In this document: positions 1 through 7,646 of the stretch, one piece after another
Position numbering within the stretch: position 1 is the first letter of the stretch
Layout: each line of letters starts with the position of its first letter
Assembly: GCF_017355965.1 (NCBI RefSeq)
Contig: NZ_JAFIQW010000003.1
Span: 86,001 to 150,000 of the forward strand
DNA from: Desertivibrio insolitus
Lineage (GTDB): Bacteria > Actinomycetota > Actinomycetes > Actinomycetales > Microbacteriaceae
Direction of reading: 5' to 3'
Length of the DNA: 64,000 nucleotides
Position numbers and translations under genes: made by a program
The notes under the pieces: model-generated
Told to the model about the DNA's origin: nothing
Seen by the model: only the letters and a program-made list of their open reading frames with translations
The model's database searches: none

Positions 1-624
1 CGCCTGCTCGACGGCGACGAGGGCCCCAACACCGGTGGCATGGGCGCCTACTCGCCGCTGCCCTGGCTGCCCGAAGGGTTCGTGCAGGAGGTCGTCGACA
101 CGATCGCGGTTCCCACGATCCGGCAGCTCGAGCACGAGCAGACCCCCTTCATCGGACTGCTCTACTGCGGCCTGATCCTCACGCCCGGCGGCATCCGGGT
201 CATCGAGTTCAACGCCCGCTTCGGCGACCCGGAGACGCAGGTCGTGCTGCCGCGCCTCACGACGCCGCTGTCGACGCTGCTCTACGCGGCCGCGACCGGC
301 ACGCTCGAGGAGGCGCCGACCCCCGAGTTCTCCAGCGGCGCCGCCGTCACCGTCGTGCTCGCCAGCGAGGGCTACCCCGCCGAATCGGCGACCGGTCGCG
401 TGATCGAGGGCCTCGACGAGGCGCTCCGTGTGCCCGGCGTCACGATCGCGCACGCCGCCACCCAGATCGTCGGCAACGACCTCGTCTCGAGCGGCGGCCG
501 CGTGCTCAGCGTCGTCGCGAGGGGCGCGGATGTCGCCGAGGCCCGCGCTCGCGCGTACGAGGCGGTCGGCATGATCAGCCTCGAGGGCGTGCAGTTCCGC
601 ACCGACATCGCGGCGAACGTCTGA
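1..624 (+). CDS. purD: Phosphoribosylamine-glycine ligase (PurD), C-terminal part
   Basis: This is the C-terminal 207 residues of GAR synthetase, which joins 5-phosphoribosylamine to glycine with ATP in the second step of IMP synthesis. The reading frame is open to the left edge, so the start lies outside the window. The ATP-grasp signature DEGPNTGGMGAYSP is at residues 6-19 of the visible part, and the metal/ATP-binding block EFNARFGDPETQ follows about 60 residues later. The end of the protein has the usual PurD C-terminal fold (GVQFRTDI near the stop). The stop overlaps the purC start by one base (TGATG), so the two genes are translationally coupled. Identification is firm. Confidence 0.96.
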   Translation, partial: RLLDGDEGPNTGGMGAYSPLPWLPEGFVQEVVDTIAVPTIRQLEHEQTPFIGLLYCGLILTPGGIRVIEFNARFGDPETQVVLPRLTTPLSTLLYAAATGTLEEAPTPEFSSGAAVTVVLASEGYPAESATGRVIEGLDEALRVPGVTIAHAATQIVGNDLVSSGGRVLSVVARGADVAEARARAYEAVGMISLEGVQFRTDIAANV

Positions 625-1478
625 TGGCCGGGCACGCGGCATCCGCCCTCGAGCTGCCGGGCTGGCGCCACACCTACTCCGGCAAGGTGCGCGACCTGTA
701 CGAGCCGGAGGACGGCGCCGCCGACCGGATGCTCGTGGTCGCGAGCGACCGCGTCAGCGCCTACGACCACGTGCTCGAGCCCGGCATCCCCGGCAAGGGC
801 GAGCTGCTCACGCGGCTGTCGACGTGGTGGTTCGCGCGCCTCGACGTGCCCAACCATCTGCTCGACGAGCCCGTTCCGGCCGCCGTCGCGGGCCGCGCCT
901 CGGTCGTCAAGAAGCTCGACATGTACCCGATCGAGGCGGTCGTGCGCGGCTACCTCACCGGCAGCGGCTGGGCGGAGTACCGCGAGCACGGCACCGTCTG
1001 CGGCATCCGGCTGCCCGAGGGCCTGCAGGACGGCGACCGTCTGCCCGAGCCGATCTACACGCCCGCGTTCAAGGCCGAGTACGGCGAGCACGACGAGAAC
1101 ATCACGTTCGAGCGCACGGTCGAACTCGTCGGCGAGGAGCGCGCCGCCGAGCTGCGCGACCTGTCGCTCGCGATCTTCGCGCAGGCCTCGGTAGTGTGCG
1201 AGGAGCGGGGCGTGCTGCTCGCCGACACCAAGTTCGAGTTCGGCGCCGACCCGGTCACGGGCGCGACGACCCTCGGCGACGAGGTGCTGACCTCCGACTC
1301 GTCGCGCTACTGGGACGCCACCGGCCCCCGCGGGCTGAGCTTCGACAAGCAGATCGTGCGCGACTGGCTGCGTGCCAACTGGGACGGCGAGGGCGTGCCG
1401 CCCACGCTGCCGCTCGAGATCGTCGAGCGCACGGCCCTCCGCTACGCCGAGCTGATCGACCGGCTGACCTCGCTCTGA
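624..1478 (+). CDS. purC: SAICAR synthase (PurC)
   Basis: Phosphoribosylaminoimidazole-succinocarboxamide synthase, 284 residues, joins CAIR to aspartate with ATP. The family blocks are visible in order: YSGKVRDLYE near residue 13, ASDRVSAYDHVL near 40, KKLDMYPIEAVVRGYLTGSGW near 92-112 and LLADTKFEFG near 200, followed by DEVLTSDSSRYW. The length suits the eukaryote/actinobacterial-like form, which is longer than the roughly 237-residue E. coli enzyme. The ATG start overlaps the purD stop by one base, which fixes it. Confidence 0.96.
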   Translation: MAGHAASALELPGWRHTYSGKVRDLYEPEDGAADRMLVVASDRVSAYDHVLEPGIPGKGELLTRLSTWWFARLDVPNHLLDEPVPAAVAGRASVVKKLDMYPIEAVVRGYLTGSGWAEYREHGTVCGIRLPEGLQDGDRLPEPIYTPAFKAEYGEHDENITFERTVELVGEERAAELRDLSLAIFAQASVVCEERGVLLADTKFEFGADPVTGATTLGDEVLTSDSSRYWDATGPRGLSFDKQIVRDWLRANWDGEGVPPTLPLEIVERTALRYAELIDRLTSL

Positions 1479-1515
1479 GCCCGGCTGCCGCTCCGGCCCT
1501 GCCAGAATCTGTGCC

Positions 1516-1971
1516 GTGACTCTGCGGATCGAACAGGTGGACTGGGCGGATGCCGGCGCGAGCGAGCTGCGCGCGGAGCAGCGGGCCGAGATCGAGCTGC
1601 GCTACGGCACCCCCGACTCGGAGCCCGGCCCGGCGCCCAGCGCGAGCGACATCACGGCGTTCTTCGTCGCGTACGCGGAGGACGGCACCCCCGTCGGCTG
1701 CGGCGGGCTGCGCCAGCTCGATGCGTCGCACGGCGAGATCAAGCGGATGTACGTGCGCCCGAGCCACCGCGGCACGGGTGTCTCGGTCGCGGTGCTCGGC
1801 GCCCTCGAGAACGACGCCCGCGCCCGAGGCTGGGACCGCCTCGTGCTGGAGACCGGCGACGAGCAGCCCGACGCGATCCGGTTCTACGAGCGGGAGGGCT
1901 ACGAGCTCATCCCGAACTTCGGCTACTACGTGGGCGAGCCGCTGTCGAAGTGCTACGGGAAGGCGCTGTAA
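1516..1971 (+). CDS. GNAT family N-acetyltransferase
   Basis: A 151-residue acetyl-CoA-dependent acetyltransferase of unknown substrate. The acetyl-CoA loop is seen as SHRGTGVSVAVLGALENDA around residues 80-98, preceded by the beta strand GEIKRMYVRP. The C-terminal block FYEREGYELIPNFGYY is typical. The start is GTG at 1516, 37 bases after purC; no strong ribosome site is visible. It lies in the same direction as the purine genes but has no obvious link to them. Confidence 0.85.
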   Translation: MTLRIEQVDWADAGASELRAEQRAEIELRYGTPDSEPGPAPSASDITAFFVAYAEDGTPVGCGGLRQLDASHGEIKRMYVRPSHRGTGVSVAVLGALENDARARGWDRLVLETGDEQPDAIRFYEREGYELIPNFGYYVGEPLSKCYGKAL

Positions 1972-2055
1972 GGGGCCTTGCCTTCCGTCAGGGGCCGAGG
2001 GGCCACGACCGGCGGCGGCAGGAATAGGCCCGAGTCATCCGCCGTTCCTCCGAGC

Positions 2056-2916
2056 ATGACCGAGACGCTCGCCGCCGACACCTCGATGGGACCGGTGACT
2101 CTGCGCGTCGCCGACCTCGACCGGATGACCGCGTACTACCGCGACGCCGTCACCCTCGACGTGCTTGCGACGACCGAAAACGGGGCCGTGCTCGGCCGCG
2201 GCACCACGCCCGTCGTGATCCTCGAGCACGCGCCCGAGCTGAAGCACGCGGGGCCGCACGAGGCGGGGCTGTTCCACACCGCGATCCTGCTCGAGACGCG
2301 CGAGGCCCTCGCAGCGGCGGTGTACTCGGTCGCCTCGCGTCATCCGGGAAGCTTCACGGGCTCGAGCGACCACCTGGTCAGCCAGGCCTTCTACTTCGAC
2401 GACCCCGAGGGCAACGGCGTCGAGCTCTACTGGGACCGCGACCGCACCCAGTGGAGCTGGGCGCACGGGCAGATCGAGATGTCGACGCTGTACCTCGACC
2501 CGAACGGGTTCCTCAACGAGCACCTCACCGAGGCGGCGGTCGCCGACCCGCGGATCGGCGGGGCGTCCGTCGGCCACGTGCACCTCTCGGTCGGCGACAC
2601 CGCGACGGCGAAGCAGTTCTACGTCGACGTGCTCGGCTTCGAGCAGACGATCGAGATCCCCGGCTCGGCGGTGTTCGTCAGCGCCGGCAAGTACCACCAC
2701 CACATGGCGATGAACGTGTGGAACAGCCGCGGCGCCGGCCGCCGGCAGCCGACCCTCGGGCTCGGACTCGTCGAGATCACCGTGCCCGCCGCCGACGACC
2801 TCGGCGCCCTCGGCGAGCGCCTGCGCCACTCCCGCATCCGGACACGCGACGACGGGCGCACCCTCGCCTTCGACGACCCGTGGGCGAACACGCTGCGGGT
2901 GACCGCGGCAGACTGA
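2056..2916 (+). CDS. VOC family protein, CatE-like (two-domain glyoxalase/dioxygenase fold)
   Basis: A 286-residue protein with two vicinal-oxygen-chelate halves. The first half begins GPVTLRVADLDRMTAYYRD and carries candidate metal ligands in GLFHTAI and NGVELYWDR. The second begins GHVHLSVGDTATAKQFYVDVLGF and contains the KYHHHMAMNVW block typical of CatE-like proteins of Bacillus. The family includes ring-cleaving dioxygenases, but the substrate cannot be read here. The open frame extends back to 1978; I place the start at ATG 2056 because the preceding 26 codons do not look coding and the fold begins there. Confidence 0.85.
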   Translation: MTETLAADTSMGPVTLRVADLDRMTAYYRDAVTLDVLATTENGAVLGRGTTPVVILEHAPELKHAGPHEAGLFHTAILLETREALAAAVYSVASRHPGSFTGSSDHLVSQAFYFDDPEGNGVELYWDRDRTQWSWAHGQIEMSTLYLDPNGFLNEHLTEAAVADPRIGGASVGHVHLSVGDTATAKQFYVDVLGFEQTIEIPGSAVFVSAGKYHHHMAMNVWNSRGAGRRQPTLGLGLVEITVPAADDLGALGERLRHSRIRTRDDGRTLAFDDPWANTLRVTAAD

Positions 2917-2920
2917 GGTC

Positions 2921-3532
2921 ATGCTGACGACCCTCGACGAGGTCGCGGGCGTCGTGACGGATGCCGCGCGCGGCCGCCCCACCACCGTCATCGGCATCGC
3001 AGGCTCGCCCGGCTCGGGCAAGTCCACGATCGCGGAGCAGCTCGCCGCCCTCGTGCCGACGGCGACGGTGCTGCCGATGGACGGCTTCCACCTGCCGCAG
3101 GCGCGCCTCGTCGAGCTCGGCCGCCGCGACCGGATGGGCGCGCCCGACACCTTCCACGTCGACGGCTTCCTCGCGGTGCTGCGCGCGCTGCAGGGCGACG
3201 GGCCCGTCGTCGCGCCCGGGTTCGACCGCACGATCGAGGAGCCCGTGCCCGGCGCGATCACCATTCCGCCGGCCCCGCGGGTGGTGCTCGTCGAAGGCAA
3301 CTACCTGCTGCTCGACCGCGGCGGGTGGGAGCACGCCGCCCCGCTGCTCGACCTCGCGCTCTTCGTCTCGGTGCCCCGCGACATCCGTCTCGCCCGCTTG
3401 ATCGCCCGGCACGAGCGGTACGGCAAGGCGCCGGATGACGCGCGCGACTGGGCCCTCGGACCCGACGAGCGCAACGCGGTGCTGATCGAACCGACCGCCG
3501 CGCGGGCCGACCACGTCGTCGCCCTCGGCTGA
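2921..3532 (+). CDS. Nucleoside/nucleotide kinase family protein (P-loop, uridine kinase-like)
   Basis: A 203-residue P-loop kinase related to uridine kinase, pantothenate kinase and FrcK-like proteins. Walker A is GSPGSGKST at residues 28-36. The substrate region LPMDGFHLP follows near 56-64, and VVLVEGNYLLLD near 118-130 is the second acidic block of this family. The lid contains RLIARHERYGK. It phosphorylates a small hydroxylated substrate, probably a nucleoside or sugar, but which one is not readable. The ATG start lies 4 bases after the VOC gene stop. Confidence 0.8.
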   Translation: MLTTLDEVAGVVTDAARGRPTTVIGIAGSPGSGKSTIAEQLAALVPTATVLPMDGFHLPQARLVELGRRDRMGAPDTFHVDGFLAVLRALQGDGPVVAPGFDRTIEEPVPGAITIPPAPRVVLVEGNYLLLDRGGWEHAAPLLDLALFVSVPRDIRLARLIARHERYGKAPDDARDWALGPDERNAVLIEPTAARADHVVALG

Positions 3533-3561
3533 GTGTCGTGGGCGGCGGGCAGGATGCGGCC

Positions 3562-4275
3562 ATGAGCTCGCCGTTCTCCGTGCTCCCCGTCCGCCGGGTG
3601 GAGGAGCATCCGCTGACCCCGCTGCCGCGCGACTCGTGGCCGGGCACGCTGGCGCCCGTGCGGCAACTGCTCGACGAGGGCCTCGACCTCGCACCGGTCA
3701 CCGTGCTCGTCGGCGACAACGGCGCGGGCAAGTCGACGCTCGTCGAGGCCATCGCCGTGGCGTTCGGACTGAACCCCGAGGGCGGCACGACGAACGCGCA
3801 GGTGCGCAGCAGGCCGTCGGAATCTCCGCTCGCCGAGCACCTGCGGCTCGTGCGCGGCGCGGGAGCGCCTAAGCGCGGGTTGTTCCTGCGCGCGGAGACG
3901 ATGCACGGGCTGTACACGTACCTCGAGAACATCGGCTTCGGTGGCTTCCACGAGCGCAGCCACGGCGAGTCCTTCCTCGACATCGTGCTCGAGCGGTCGG
4001 GCATGCGCGGCTTGTGGGTCCTCGACGAGCCGGAGTCGGCGCTGTCGCTCTCCGGATGCCTCGCGCTCATCGGCCTGCTCCGCGACCTCGTCGCGGGCGG
4101 ATCGCAGGTGCTCCTGTCGACCCACTCGCCGGTGCTCGCCGCGCTGCCCGACGCGGTGCTCTACGAGGTCGGCGAGTGGGGGCTGCGCCGGTCGGAGTAC
4201 GACGACCTCGACCTCGTGCGCACGTGGCGGGCGTTCCTCGAGGCACCGCAGCGCTACCTGCGGCACCTCGACTGA
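3562..4275 (+). CDS. AAA family ATPase (RecF/SMC-like, AAA_21 type)
   Basis: A 237-residue soluble ATPase with ABC-type motifs. Walker A is VGDNGAGKST near residues 50-59. Walker B with an ABC-like D-loop is WVLDEPESALS near 152-162, and the switch histidine block STHSPVLAALP follows near 190. There is no coiled-coil insert, so this is the short stand-alone form common in actinobacteria, whose function is not known. ATG 3562 is chosen over the in-frame GTG 3538; the sequence between the two does not look coding. Confidence 0.8.
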   Translation: MSSPFSVLPVRRVEEHPLTPLPRDSWPGTLAPVRQLLDEGLDLAPVTVLVGDNGAGKSTLVEAIAVAFGLNPEGGTTNAQVRSRPSESPLAEHLRLVRGAGAPKRGLFLRAETMHGLYTYLENIGFGGFHERSHGESFLDIVLERSGMRGLWVLDEPESALSLSGCLALIGLLRDLVAGGSQVLLSTHSPVLAALPDAVLYEVGEWGLRRSEYDDLDLVRTWRAFLEAPQRYLRHLD

Positions 4276-4300
4276 CTCGCGGCGCCGCTAGGCTCCGGCC

Positions 4301-5071
4301 ATGAAGCGTCTGCTCGTCCGCCGTCCTTCGCCGCGTCTCGAGGACGGCGAGCTCACCCATCTCGACCGTCAGCCGGTCGACCCCGACCTCGCGCTCCGGC
4401 AGTGGGAGGCCTACGTCGACGCGTACCGCTCGCGGGGCTGGGACATCGTCGAGGTGGACGCCGCGGACCAGCATCCGGACGGCGTCTTCGTCGAGGACGT
4501 CGTCGTCATGTTCGGCGACCTCGCCGTGCTCACCAACCCCGGTGCAGAGTCGCGGCAGGGCGAGGTCGAGTCGATGGCGCGCACGCTCGAGCAGCTCGGC
4601 GTCGAGACTGCGCGCATCACGTCGCCCGGCACCCTCGAGGGCGGCGACGTGCTGAAGATCGGTCCGCAGATCTTCGTCGGGGCGTCGAGCCGCACCAACG
4701 CGGAGGGCATCGCCCAGCTCCGCGCGATCGTCGAGCCCCGCGGCTACGTCGTGACCGTCGTGCCCGTCACGAAGGTGCTGCACCTGAAGTCGGCCGTGAC
4801 CGCGCTGCCCGACGGCATCGTGATCGGCTACCCGCCGCTCGTCGACGACGCGTCGCTGTTCGGGCAGTTCCTCTCCGTTCCCGAGGCGCACGGCAACGCC
4901 GTCGTCGTGCTCGACGAGCGCAGCGTGCTCATCTCCGACAACGCGCCCGAGACCGCGGAATTGCTGCGCGGCCGCGGCCTCGACGTGCTCGAGGTGCCGG
5001 TCGGCGAGTTCGAGAAGCTCGAGGGGTGCGTCACGTGCCTGTCGGTGCGGGTGCGCGAGCGGGAGTTCTGA
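4301..5071 (+). CDS. Dimethylarginine dimethylaminohydrolase-like protein (amidinotransferase fold)
   Basis: A 256-residue guanidine-modifying enzyme of the DDAH branch, which hydrolyses methylated arginines to citrulline plus methylamines. The expected catalytic residues are present: Glu113 in TLEGGDVL, His161 in HLKS, and Cys246 in CVTCLS close to the C-terminus. Substrate-loop motifs FVEDVVV and SSRTN are also present. Plain arginine deiminases are much longer (about 400 residues), so DDAH is the better call. It has its own ATG 25 bases after the ATPase gene. No arginine-pathway neighbours are seen. Confidence 0.87.
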   Translation: MKRLLVRRPSPRLEDGELTHLDRQPVDPDLALRQWEAYVDAYRSRGWDIVEVDAADQHPDGVFVEDVVVMFGDLAVLTNPGAESRQGEVESMARTLEQLGVETARITSPGTLEGGDVLKIGPQIFVGASSRTNAEGIAQLRAIVEPRGYVVTVVPVTKVLHLKSAVTALPDGIVIGYPPLVDDASLFGQFLSVPEAHGNAVVVLDERSVLISDNAPETAELLRGRGLDVLEVPVGEFEKLEGCVTCLSVRVREREF

Positions 5072-5368
5072 GTTCGGCGGGGTGTCCGCTGCGGCGTTGA
5101 GCAACCGGGGTGAGCCGGGCCCCGGCTCACGGGCGCACCGGCTTCCCACTGCTCAGAGCACCCCGGCTGATCAGCCCGCAGCATCCGCGCTCTGCGGGTG
5201 CTGCAGCTTCCCGCGGCCCTCGGATGACCCCGGCCGAGCCTGCCCGCGGCATCCGCTTGAGCCGCTGTCTCCAGCTTCCCGCTGCCTCGGATTACCTCGG
5301 CCAAGCCTGCCCGCGGCATCCGCCCTACAATTGCAGCGGTCCCCCGCACTGAACCCCAAGGAGCCGCT
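5072..5368 (+). promoter_or_regulatory. Leader/promoter region of purSQ
   Basis: This 297-base stretch between the DDAH-like gene and purS has no convincing ORF. It holds a degenerate tandem repeat (5205-5323, separate entry). A possible -10 hexamer TACAAT lies at 5326-5331, without a clear -35. A ribosome site AAGGAG at 5358-5363 sits 5 bases before the purS GTG. It is the likely promoter of the purS-purQ unit. I see no purine-riboswitch-like fold by eye, but I cannot fold it rigorously. Confidence 0.5.
5205..5323. repeat. Degenerate tandem repeat upstream of purS (two copies, period 68)
   Basis: Two copies of a 51-52 base unit start with AGCTTCCCGC at 5205 and 5273 and both end in CTGCCCGCGGCATCCGC. 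They differ at a handful of positions and by a one-base indel. A weaker partial third copy (CAGCATCCGC) lies just upstream, near 5178-5188. The repeat ends immediately before the candidate -10 hexamer. Confidence 0.7.
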
Positions 5369-5641
5369 GTGCCCACGATCGTCGTCGAGGTCATGCCGAA
5401 GGCCGAGATCCTCGACCCTCAGGGCAAGGCTGTCGCCGGTGCCCTCGAGCGCCTCGGCAAGTCCGCGTTCACGGGCGTGCGTATCGGCAAGCGGTTCGAG
5501 CTCACCACCGACGGCCCCGCCGACGAGGCGCTCCTCACCGAGGTGCGCGAGCTCGCGGTCGAGATGCTGTCGAACTCGGTCATCGAGGACGTCGTCTCCG
5601 TGAGCGTGCTCGACGAGAGCCCCGCCGGGGAGACCCACTGA
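5369..5641 (+). CDS. purS: Phosphoribosylformylglycinamidine synthase subunit PurS
   Basis: A 90-residue small subunit of the three-part FGAM synthase, which bridges PurL and PurQ for ammonia transfer. It shows the family start [19 protein letters not shown] and the [10 protein letters not shown] strand, ending [13 protein letters not shown]. The start is GTG 5369 behind AAGGAG. The stop overlaps the purQ ATG by one base, so the two subunits are made together. Confidence 0.95.
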   Translation: MPTIVVEVMPKAEILDPQGKAVAGALERLGKSAFTGVRIGKRFELTTDGPADEALLTEVRELAVEMLSNSVIEDVVSVSVLDESPAGETH

Positions 5642-6339
5642 TGCGTATCGGCGTCATCACCTTCCCCGGCTCGCTCGACGACGTCGACGCCCGCCGCGGC
5701 GTGCGCCTCGCCGGCGCCGAGCCCGTCGCGCTGTGGCACGGCGACCACGACCTGCAGGGCGTCGACGCCCTCGTGCTGCCCGGCGGCTTCAGTTACGGCG
5801 ACTACCTGCGCGCGGGCGCCATCGCGTCGCGCTCGCCGATCATGGCCGAGGTCATCGACGCGGCGAACTCGGGCATGCCCGTGCTCGGCATCTGCAACGG
5901 TTTCCAGATGCTCGCGGAGGCGCGGCTCGTGCCCGGCGCGCACACTCGCAACGCGCACCAGCAGTTCATCCGCCGCGACCAGGTGCTGACGGTCGAGAAC
6001 GCCTCGACGGCGTGGACCACGCACTTCGAGCAGGGCGAGGAGATCATCGTCCCGCTCAAGAACGCCGACGGTCGCTTCGTCGCCGACCCCGCCACGATCG
6101 AGCGCATCGAGGGCGAGGGCCAGGTGGTCTTCCGCTACACGCACGTCAACCCGAACGGGTCGATCAACGACATCGCGGGCGTCTGCAACGAGCGCGGCAA
6201 CGTCGTGGGACTCATGCCCCACCCCGAGCACGCGACCGAGCCGGGCTTCGGCCCCGACACCGAGGCCGCGATGGCGTCGGGCGTCGACGGGCTGCGGTTC
6301 TTCACCTCGGCGCTGGACGCGCTGCTCGCGCGGGCGTAG
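5641..6339 (+). CDS. purQ: Phosphoribosylformylglycinamidine synthase subunit PurQ (glutaminase)
   Basis: A 232-residue class I glutamine amidotransferase that supplies ammonia to PurL. The nucleophile lies in [10 protein letters not shown] (Cys near residue 84), and the His/Glu pair in GLMPHPEH (about 193-200). The N-terminus [16 protein letters not shown] and [17 protein letters not shown] are standard. It starts in the purS stop (TGATG). The large subunit purL is not directly adjacent; a DUF559-type gene lies between. Confidence 0.96.
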   Translation: MRIGVITFPGSLDDVDARRGVRLAGAEPVALWHGDHDLQGVDALVLPGGFSYGDYLRAGAIASRSPIMAEVIDAANSGMPVLGICNGFQMLAEARLVPGAHTRNAHQQFIRRDQVLTVENASTAWTTHFEQGEEIIVPLKNADGRFVADPATIERIEGEGQVVFRYTHVNPNGSINDIAGVCNERGNVVGLMPHPEHATEPGFGPDTEAAMASGVDGLRFFTSALDALLARA

Positions 6340-6349
6340 GCCCCCGGGC

Positions 6350-6378
6350 GGTCGAGCCCGCGTCCGCGGGCCGAGACC
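6350..6378. repeat. Small palindrome after purQ (degenerate GGTCGAG...CGAGACC element)
   Basis: GGTCGAG and CGAGACC flank a perfect inverted core, GCCCGCG (6356-6362) and CGCGGGC (6365-6371). The outer arms match the ends of the repeat family at 54.4 and 63.35 kb. It lies 11 bases after the purQ stop and could also end the transcript, but no T-run follows. The rest of the 6340-6525 gap shows nothing further that I can name. Confidence 0.5.
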
Positions 6379-6525
6379 ATCGACGCCGGGCCCGAAAGCT
6401 CAAGAATGCGCAGTGGCACCAAAGGCGCACTAGGCGTATCTGCGCTCTCGCGCGGGCGGTCCTCGTCCTCAGTCGTCAGGCGCGCGTAGTACCTCACAGG
6501 CAGCGACGCCAGGGCCGCCCTCGCA

Positions 6526-7491
6526 GTGGCGGCCCTGCACCCTGTCGGCGTGAACCAGCGATCCGCACTGCCGCCGACCCTCGGCCGGGCCTTCACCGTG
6601 GCGGAGGCCCGAGCTGCGGGTGTGACCCGGAATCGGCTCGCCGCCACAGACTTAGCAGCGCCCTTCCACGGGCTTCGCACCCCCGCTGCTCCGGCGGGCC
6701 TCGTCGGCCGGGCGGGTGCGAAGGCTCGCTGCCTCGCGCTCGAACCGGTCCTCCGATCGGGCGACAGGTTCTCGCATCTCACCGCGGTCGCGCTCCTGGA
6801 CCTCCCGCTCCCTCTGGGTTTCGCCGACCCTACCGTGCACGTCTCGGCGGCCGCACCGCTCACGCCTCTCCGGCGACGCGGAGTGACCGGGCATCGGACG
6901 ACCGACCAGGGCGCCTGGTCGCCCTTCGGGCTCCCCGTCTCCGAGCCGATTCGGCTGTTCGTCGAGCTGCACGCGCTTCCGCTGGTGGACATCGTGGCGG
7001 TCGCCGACGCCATGGTGCACGTGCCGCGGTACCGCCGCGCGACCGACATCCGCCCGCTCGCAACGGTCGAGCAGCTGGTCGAAGCGGCCGAGAACCATCG
7101 TGGTCGCGGTGCCCGCGCGTTGCGCACTGCCGCCGGCCTTGCCCGCACCGGTGTCAGTTCTCCGTTCGAGACCCGACTCCGGCTGCTCGCCGTCTCCGCG
7201 GGGCTGCCCGAGCCCGAGACGGACCTCGCAGTCAGGAACCGCAGCGGTAATCTCATCGGCTGGTTCGACATGGGGTGGCCCGAGCGCCGTCTGCTCCTCG
7301 AGTACGACGGCGAGCAGCACCGCACGGACAGTCGCCAGTACGAGCACGACCAATACCGGTTGGAGTCGGCTCACCTCGCCGGCTTCCGAGTGATCCGGGT
7401 GAGGAAGGCCGGGATTCTGGCGAGCCCCGGGGCGACGCAGCACCGGATCAGGGTGGCGTACGAAGACAGCAGGCAGTACGACGTTCGTTGA
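6526..7491 (+). CDS. DUF559-type endonuclease-domain protein with AbiEi-like N-terminus
   Basis: A 321-residue protein of a paralogous family common in actinobacteria. The N-terminal half resembles the AbiEi/antitoxin-type helical domain ([17 protein letters not shown]). The C-terminal third resembles the Vsr/DUF559 PD-(D/E)XK fold: SSPFETRLR, then [23 protein letters not shown], then [12 protein letters not shown]. The acidic residues and the EYDGEQHR block would form the nuclease centre. Function is unknown; some relatives are annotated as abortive-infection proteins. Start is uncertain between GTG 6526 and GTG 6550. Codon use is less extreme than in neighbouring purine genes, and it splits purQ from purL, so it may be an insertion. 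Confidence 0.7.
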   Translation: MAALHPVGVNQRSALPPTLGRAFTVAEARAAGVTRNRLAATDLAAPFHGLRTPAAPAGLVGRAGAKARCLALEPVLRSGDRFSHLTAVALLDLPLPLGFADPTVHVSAAAPLTPLRRRGVTGHRTTDQGAWSPFGLPVSEPIRLFVELHALPLVDIVAVADAMVHVPRYRRATDIRPLATVEQLVEAAENHRGRGARALRTAAGLARTGVSSPFETRLRLLAVSAGLPEPETDLAVRNRSGNLIGWFDMGWPERRLLLEYDGEQHRTDSRQYEHDQYRLESAHLAGFRVIRVRKAGILASPGATQHRIRVAYEDSRQYDVR

Positions 7492-7646
7492 GAGCGCAGG
7501 GAGGCATAGTGATGCCTGCTTGCGACTGCTCAGACCCGAGCTCTCGGAGTCGGGAGGGCGGTTGCGGGAAGTCGCACCACCCGGTACCCCGACCCCCGCG
7601 CACCACCCCGCCCCGGTCCCCCGCCGCGCCGGTAGGATCGAGCCCC

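Noticed and set aside
6350-6378. Confident terminator of purSQ
   Set aside because: The stem is strong but has a two-base loop in its perfect form and no T-run; it fits the REP-like family better.
7275-7646. N-terminal extension of purL
   Set aside because: It overlaps the preceding DUF559-type gene and then a non-coding gap; GTG 7647 is the first plausible start.
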